Source: JBMONI01 sp049324575
Lineage (GTDB): Bacteria; Omnitrophota; Omnitrophia; Omnitrophales; Aquincolibacteriaceae
Direction of reading: 5' to 3'
DNA length: 52,297 bases
NCBI GenBank assembly: GCA_049324575.1
Contig: JBMONI010000023.1
Location: forward strand, 1 to 52,297
The translations under genes and the position numbers were made by a program. Positions 50,101 to 52,297 of this stretch are shown here, in pieces (within the stretch, counting starts at the first letter, position 1; the number at the start of each line of letters is the position of its first letter). Below the pieces are notes generated by a model. The model had not been told where the DNA came from and ran no database searches. It saw nothing but the letters and a program-made list of their open reading frames with translations.

Positions 50101-52297
50101 CAAATCAAGGAACTCGTTTTTGTGATCGAAGGCACAGGGACGAAGACGCTGAAAGTGGATTGGGGAACATTCCAGTTCCTTGGCGATATCAGTCCTGATC
50201 CGACGCAGGGGGTGGATGATATTACGAAGCTGCCGGTCCTGGGGAATGGGGATCGTCCGAGTCTGAACGGGTTCAACAAGAATGACGGGACGACGTCTGG
50301 GGTGGTGATGGCGTCTCCGACGTTTGGGACGGTCAATTACGTTGGGGTGAATGCGACGTCGTTCGGTGGAGCGTATGTGAGTTATGACGATCCGGCTACG
50401 GCGGGGACGGTGGAGACGATCAATTTGCAGGCGTTGTATCCGGGAGGATTGGTGATCGGGGTGGAGAGTCCGGACATGGCGAATGTGAAGTTCCAGGTGA
50501 CGGACATCAACGGGAACCAGAGTGTGGTGAGGCTGATCGATCTTGAGAATTTCGGGCAGCGGTATTTGATCGGGCTGGATGCGTTCAGCGGGGTGGATCT
50601 GACGCAGATCAAGGAGCTTGTGTTTGTGATCGAGGGAGCCGGGGCGAAGACCCTGAAAGTGGATTGGGGGACATTTGTATCGAAGCTGGTGCAGCCGGAT
50701 CCGACGAAGACGGTGGCGGATGTAACGAAGCTTCCGGTTCGCTGGGACGCTCAGGCGGTTGGGATCGGCGGATGGGCAAGCGCGGACGGGAGTAGTTCGG
50801 TGATGGATCTCGCGTCCTCGACCTTTGGGAGGATGACATATACGGGGACGGGAGCGGGTTCGATGGGTGGGACTTATATTTTGTACGACGATCCTTCGAC
50901 GGCGGGGGTCGTGGAATCGGTGGACCTGGAGAGTTTGTTCCCTGGAGGGTTGATCTTCGGGCTTGGGAGTCCGGACATGACGCAGGTGGACCTTGAGGTA
51001 AAGGATGCGACGGGAGCGGTGGATGTGGTGACGCTGGTGGGCTTGGCGGGGACGGCGCAGTTTTACGTGGTGAAGTGGGATGCGTTAAGGAACATTGATA
51101 CGTCAAAGATCACGACCTTGAGTTTTGTGGTGAGAGGGATCGGGGTCAGGACATTAGATATTGACTGGGGGAATTTCAACACGTCGGGGATTTTGTTTCC
51201 GGATCCGACAATGGACACGGGGGATATCACGAAGTTACCGGTTCTCGCGACGGGGATCCGTCCCGTGCTGCAGGGATTTGCGAGTGCGGACGGGAGCACG
51301 GGGACAGCGGTGCTGGCGTCGAGCACGTTCGGGACGATCACATATACAGGGATCGGGGTGAACTCTTACGGGGGGGCCTATATTACCTACGATGACGGCG
51401 GGACGGCGCCTGTGGAGTTATTGGACTGGACTGCGGCCTTTCCGGGCGGGATGGTATTCGGGCTGGAGAGTCCGGATGTGACGGGGGCGTGGCTTGAGGT
51501 GAAGGACGGGGACGATCATGTGGTGTTGCTTGAGATCAAGGACTTGAAGACGTTTGGGCAGCGGTATGTGGTCGAGGCAAGCGATCTGGCGGGGCTGACG
51601 CTCACCGAGATCAAGACGATCACGTTCTTATTGAAAGGCACAGGGACGAAGACGCTGAAGGTGGATTGGGGGACATTCCAATTTCTTGGGGATATCAGTC
51701 CGGACCCGACGCAGGGGGTGGATGATATTACGAAGCTGCCGGTCCTGGGGAATGGGGATCGTCCGAGTCTGAACGGGTTCAACAAGAATGACGGGACGAC
51801 GTCTGGGGTGGTGATGGCGTCTCCGACGTTTGGGACGGTCAATTACGTTGGGGTGAATGCGACGTCGTTCGGTGGAGCGTATGTGAGTTATGACGATCCG
51901 GCTACGGCGGGGACGGTGGAGACGATCAATTTGCAGGCGTTGTATCCGGGAGGATTGGTGATCGGGGTGGAGAGTCCGGACATGGCGAATGTGAAGTTCC
52001 AGGTGACGGACATCAACGGGAACCAGAGTGTGGTGAGGCTGATCGATCTTGAGAATTTCGGGCAGCGGTATTTGATCGGGCTGGATGCGTTCAGCGGGGT
52101 GGATCTGACGCAGATCAAGGAGCTTGTGTTTGTGATCGAGGGAGCCGGGGCGAAGACCCTGAAAGTGGATTGGGGGACATTCGTATCGAAACTGGTGCAG
52201 CCGGATCCGACGAAGACGGTGGCGGATGTGACGAAGCTTCCGGTCCGCTGGGACGCGCAGGCGGTCGGGATCGCGGGGTGGGCGAGCAATGACGGGA
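41101..52297 (+). CDS. Giant secreted tandem-repeat protein with beta-sandwich, CBM-like units (3' end beyond window)
   Basis: One reading frame runs from the ATG at 41101 to the last base without a stop: 3732 complete codons. I translated nearly all of it codon by codon and found no frameshift. It opens with a signal peptide ('ASLALIFLLQQSLPVSLA') and an acidic linker (to about residue 95). A first divergent unit follows (about 100-265), then about 20 tandem units of about 167 residues. Each unit carries the blocks 'DDITKLP', 'SYGGAYISYDD', 'FPGGLVFGLESP', 'DLTQIK' and a closing 'VDWGNF'. These recall galactose-binding-like carbohydrate-binding modules, which I infer from pattern alone. No anchor, catalytic motif or membrane segment is visible so far, and the C-terminus is unknown. 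Such size suits a surface fibre, adhesin or polysaccharide-binding coat. Two units contain inserted domains. The frame is missed by any method that requires a stop codon. Confidence 0.93.
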   Translation, partial: MATRENNGIILRVLRASLALIFLLQQSLPVSLALPISYEESLQGQQPGIDPFNAPDQDDDTLSQNGFESFLMSAPTLGAPEEGENEDPPMVLFGAPAPQVPGVNVPFVTALPGHPTVNVFNGGGSTVPTLEQNSTTQFKMSGGHVSTTAFVGTSINFENGVGGIQDMSGTDTFSFGIRTDNPCTVNGCVKMEFVDQENDRATLFVSGLSTTWQQVDITQTAILAHNPNVNLERLKYINFVLDANVAPAGSGYIEVETSGLAFDPTLEADPTKQPSDITAVPVLASGSRPAMNTFAGNGATATLDRTSASSALLHYASAAANGFAGAYFDYDDPDTVDKESIDITAVFAGGFVIGLTSPNQTLGTVILEIKDIHGNKDKVKLTGLTDSGQQWFVPLDQFDLLSDSSVDGTQIQVISLVLEGAATDGQAAIDWGNFYFVGDISPDPTQGVGDITKLPVQSNGDRPSLNGFNSSDGTTAHVTMASPTFGTVAYNGTADDSFGGTYISYDDPATVGTVETINLSALYPGGLVIGLDSPDLATVGFEIKDKDGNVSKVNLIDLQNYGQRYLIPLTAFTGVELTQVKEMVLVIKGAGAKTLNVDWGNFVSKLIFPDGTLGIGDVTKLPPLGSGLQPMIQEFASGDGSTSAVLPISSTQATIRYGGVAVDSYGGAYIAYDNPQTPAKESVDLRTLFPGGLVFGLWSADTNEIQFEITDADGNRDVVTLVGVGGAEQFYRVLWDTLGQVDLTRITAMAFLLKGQSYPEVPAGWTRTSGNPDFAYQITSNGNTQTLSFRNLKTGQITNAASLQSSVMNGLNPEFYSFSSINVSADGQAAQFWISGYGVKYSTGQIYRMFTAYARNLAGATNVPVASKMEWDPPQGWPTTNFVGDHILSISPYSGNGYTTQYYNVITGSYVSGPVPPYTPPARTWDVTVDWGDFNTTGVLVPDPTRGVDDITKLPPLTTGVRPALTGFASEDGSASNVTFASHTFAGIYYTGAAADSYGGAFLLYDDLSTAGTVETLNWSAAFPGGMILGLESPNITEAWLEIKDITGNVVLLKVKDLKNYGQRYVVEASDLTGLDLTQIKVITILLKGAGAQTVQVDWGDFYYNPTPEVIGGPYGGFYSTTWLPGHPPVSLIHSENATASLNLAEYFIRLDYNVSADGSYAGAQILFDTPADLLSGGKALVVGGRGSNQDVKLEIETNVGGVIKKDYVILKGVNQVTELNFTMIGSMFEQLNETDLAHVSAIRFIVDNNLAPDQGTLYALVWGADLIHPFGPYSGTTSPTIFDSFRELYSFNSQAPDPESTATVQLLGPARYQLDFNVTNAGSYAGGVSSFDDAETTGTTETHDLSGLYALEIGLKLSSGSGQVKLEIKSGTESDYVILTGVDTTQRFWYVPLLYFENSDLDLSAVTEIVVVVEESGVTDKNANLTVDLGNHELGSFVFPDPGMEPEDITRFPPRADGSLPEFIGFERTVENPTTKLGILPGVGFQLTITDKPGILSYNIFYSDDLQTWKLAEANVPVSGTGKTTWDDDGSLTDPDPFQVPMRFYRAQIASSEASDVDVQIFSRTFAKVTYDGNAAGSYGGAFLNFDLPNTPTVETFNFLTAFPAGLVFQLDGTLSQVDFELTDVNGLRSKVRLTGIQSYGQRYHILSSYFSGIDLTQIKTMTFVMLGDQDGYLNVDWGNWAYQPQIPPDPSQGVGDITKLPVNSLGTRVNLNALDDGEGASTAVILSSPTFGTATYTGVNAGSFGGAYVTYDDPDTIGTVETIDLTTLYPGGLVIGVESPALTEIEFQVKDADGKISRVTLTDLQNFGQRYLITLDQFFGVDLTKIKELAFIFHGTGTQVLKIDWGNFQYLGDISPDPTQGVDDITKLPVLGNGDRPSLNGFNKNDGTTSGVVMASPTFGTVNYVGVNATSFGGAYVSYDDPATAGVVETINLQALYPGGLVIGVESPDMTTVKFQVTDIDGNQSVVRLIDLENFGQRYLIGLDAFSGVDLTQIKELVFVIEGAGVKTLKIDWGTFVSKLVQPDPTKTVADVTKLPVRWDAQAVGIAGWASNDGSASVMDLASSTFGQMTYTGTGAGSMGGTYILYDNPATGGVVESVDLESLFPGGLIFGLGSPDLTQVDLEVKDATGAVDVVTLVGLAGTAQFYVVKWDALRNIDTSKITTLSFVVRGAGTKTLDIDWGNFNTAGILFPDPTKDTDDITKLPLTQSQVWPTLQGFASADGSTGAATLVTRTFGTIHYNGAGPNSYGGAFINYDNGASGGYESFNWTAAFPSGMVFGLESPDVTEAWLEIKDVDEHVVLLQIKDLKPYGQRYVVNASDLSGLDLAHIRVITILFKGAGAKTVKVDWGNFDFIPQIPADPTQGVDDITKLPVKSDGDRPSLNTFGEGSGAAVAVNMASPTFGTVTYTGANADAYGGAFISYDDPSTAGTVETINLQALYPGGLVIGVESPDMTQVKFQLTDIHGTRRYVMLTGLQNFGQRYTIPLDQFYDIDLTQIIELVFVIEGAGTKTLKIDWGNFASKVVSADPTKTTADVTKLPVRWDGQAVAIAGWANSGSAIAEIDHHSAASVTLNYVMAPSGSSQMGGAYILYDDPSTAAVTESVDLESLFPSGLIFGIGSADITEIRLELKDADGEADYVSLVGLSGTPQYYVVNWDSLRNIDASKITTISFVIFGTSAAVDIDWGNFNLNGKLLPDPTKDVDDITKLPLTMSNVWPPLQGFASLDGSTGTATLASRTFGTIAYTGTTADSYGGAFINYDNGASGTIESLNWSSAFPSGMVFGLESPDVTQAFLEIKDVNENVVLLEINDLKTYGQRYVVYASDLPGLDLTQIRVITFLLKGAGTKTLKVDWGNFDYQVQIPPDPTKGVDDITKLPVKSNGQAPSLNAFQEGVGGTTVGVDLASPTFGTVNYVGPSATSYGGAYISYDDFDTAGTVETIDLTAAFPGGLVIGVESPNMPQVKFQLTDIHGTQRYVMLTGLQNFGQRYTIPLDQFFGIDLTQIKELVFVIEGTGTKTLKVDWGTFQFLGDISPDPTQGVDDITKLPVLGNGDRPSLNGFNKNDGTTSGVVMASPTFGTVNYVGVNATSFGGAYVSYDDPATAGTVETINLQALYPGGLVIGVESPDMANVKFQVTDINGNQSVVRLIDLENFGQRYLIGLDAFSGVDLTQIKELVFVIEGAGAKTLKVDWGTFVSKLVQPDPTKTVADVTKLPVRWDAQAVGIGGWASADGSSSVMDLASSTFGRMTYTGTGAGSMGGTYILYDDPSTAGVVESVDLESLFPGGLIFGLGSPDMTQVDLEVKDATGAVDVVTLVGLAGTAQFYVVKWDALRNIDTSKITTLSFVVRGIGVRTLDIDWGNFNTSGILFPDPTMDTGDITKLPVLATGIRPVLQGFASADGSTGTAVLASSTFGTITYTGIGVNSYGGAYITYDDGGTAPVELLDWTAAFPGGMVFGLESPDVTGAWLEVKDGDDHVVLLEIKDLKTFGQRYVVEASDLAGLTLTEIKTITFLLKGTGTKTLKVDWGTFQFLGDISPDPTQGVDDITKLPVLGNGDRPSLNGFNKNDGTTSGVVMASPTFGTVNYVGVNATSFGGAYVSYDDPATAGTVETINLQALYPGGLVIGVESPDMANVKFQVTDINGNQSVVRLIDLENFGQRYLIGLDAFSGVDLTQIKELVFVIEGAGAKTLKVDWGTFVSKLVQPDPTKTVADVTKLPVRWDAQAVGIAGWASNDG
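43376..43870 (+). other. Domain insertion inside repeat unit 3
   Basis: Between the late strand 'AMAFLLKGQ' and the closing 'VTVDWGDF' of unit 3 there are about 165 extra residues (about 759-924). They are rich in Tyr, Ser, Asn and Gly, for example 'SINVSADGQAAQFWISGYG'. Removal would restore a unit of normal length. I do not recognise the inserted fold; some stretches recall beta-propeller blades. Confidence 0.6.
45510..45780 (+). other. Domain insertion inside repeat unit 7
   Basis: After the unit start 'DITRFPPRADGSLPEFIGFE' (core 'DITRFPP') come about 90 extra residues. They include 'YNIFYSDDLQTWKLAEANV' and 'PMRFYRAQIA', and the unit then resumes at 'SYGGAFLNFD'. The pattern resembles small Ig-like or discoidin-type modules that end in an 'RFYR' strand, common in secreted proteins of PVC bacteria. 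The family is not certain. Confidence 0.55.
50197..50697 (+). repeat. Repeat unit 16 (subtype A), near-identical to unit 19
   Basis: This 501-base unit matches unit 19 (51703-52203) almost base for base. By eye I find only a handful of differences, near the start (GATCCG/GACCCG) and in the last 40 bases (ACATTTGTATCGAAG against ACATTCGTATCGAAA). Confidence 0.85.
51703..52203 (+). repeat. Repeat unit 19 (subtype A), mosaic end
   Basis: The body copies unit 16. The last 35 or so bases and the following start of unit 20 instead match the unit 9/10 junction (47150-47269) with no difference that I can see. The window stops inside this copy. Confidence 0.8.

Larger units (their letters stand above)
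41905..52297 (+). repeat. Tandem coding repeat, about 20 units of about 501 bases
   Basis: Unit starts, taken at the Asp of the 'DPT'-like linker where visible: 41905, 42427, 42928 (with insert), 43927, then two divergent units near 44411 and 44906. They continue at 45421 (with insert), 46171, 46675, 47176, 47680, 48181, 48682, 49189, 49690, 50197, 50698, 51202, 51703 and 52204 (cut). Undisturbed units are 501-507 bases, apart from the first (522). Subtypes are distinguishable by sequence. A has 'DRPSLNGFNKNDG', B 'RWDAQAVGIAGWAS', C 'LQGFASADGST' with 'LNW', and D 'KSDGDRPSLN'-like. Units 2-4, 9-11, 12-14 (D in place of A) and 16-18 follow the A-B-C order. Confidence 0.92.

Noticed and set aside
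41329..52289. Dozens of short frames on both strands, several recurring in near-identical form
   Set aside because: They recur because they mirror the tandem units of the giant gene. The continuous plus-strand frame from 41101 explains them all.
41905..52297. CRISPR array or satellite DNA as an explanation for the repeats
   Set aside because: The period is about 501 bases, always a multiple of three, the frame is kept throughout, and changes are mostly silent or conservative, so this is protein-coding repetition.

Overview
The window looks like a chromosome segment of a Gram-negative bacterium with an LPS outer membrane. It carries LpxD, a Wza-like export protein, two outer-membrane barrels, a SurA/PpiD-type membrane-anchored chaperone and two lipoproteins. 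Housekeeping genes dominate and I see no transposase, integrase, phage gene or CRISPR array. Several traits suggest a PVC-like or candidate-phylum lineage, possibly Omnitrophota: a primase without its zinc ligands, a GuaB3-type IMP dehydrogenase, a PyrR-controlled pyr operon in a Gram-negative cell, and a giant repeat-protein gene. That placement is an inference, not a demonstrated identity. The clearest promoters follow TTGACA-N17-TATAAT, which fits the RpoD encoded here.

Layout. 1-5615: end of an exopolysaccharide export locus (TPR protein, outer-membrane barrel, Wza-like protein, Wzz/tyrosine autokinase). 5668-8765: Mrp ATPase, then lpxD and a SurA-N-type chaperone on the minus strand. 8968-16028: guaB3, guaA, dnaE, HU and a cold-shock protein. 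16168-22458: rsmE-mtaB-cvpA-like-dnaG-rpoD. 22615-24489: a REC-PAS-histidine kinase and a CheY-like regulator. 24539-27170: tRNA-Ile2, a porin, a TPR lipoprotein and RNase P RNA. 27182-37005: promoter, PyrR attenuator and the overlapping operon pyrR-pyrB-pyrC-carA-carB-pyrK-pyrD-pyrF. It covers UMP synthesis except pyrE. 37074-40047: yicC-gmk-rpoZ-coaC-coaB. 40150-40937: a glycine-zipper lipoprotein, tRNA-Cys and tRNA-Leu.

41101-52297 is the most striking part. It is one uninterrupted plus-strand reading frame of at least 3732 codons that starts with a signal peptide and runs off the window without a stop. About 20 tandem units of roughly 167 residues fill it, each resembling a carbohydrate-binding (galactose-binding-like) beta-sandwich. 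The units fall into subtypes that recur in the order A-B-C, giving a 1.5-kb super-repeat. Some copies are almost identical in DNA, and one is a mosaic of two others. The short open frames inside this region are shadows.

Other points worth attention are the apparently leaderless promoters of rpoD and lpxD, the zinc-ligand loss in DnaG, the PyrR-type leader, the split coaB/coaC genes and an Mrp without its CxxC motif.
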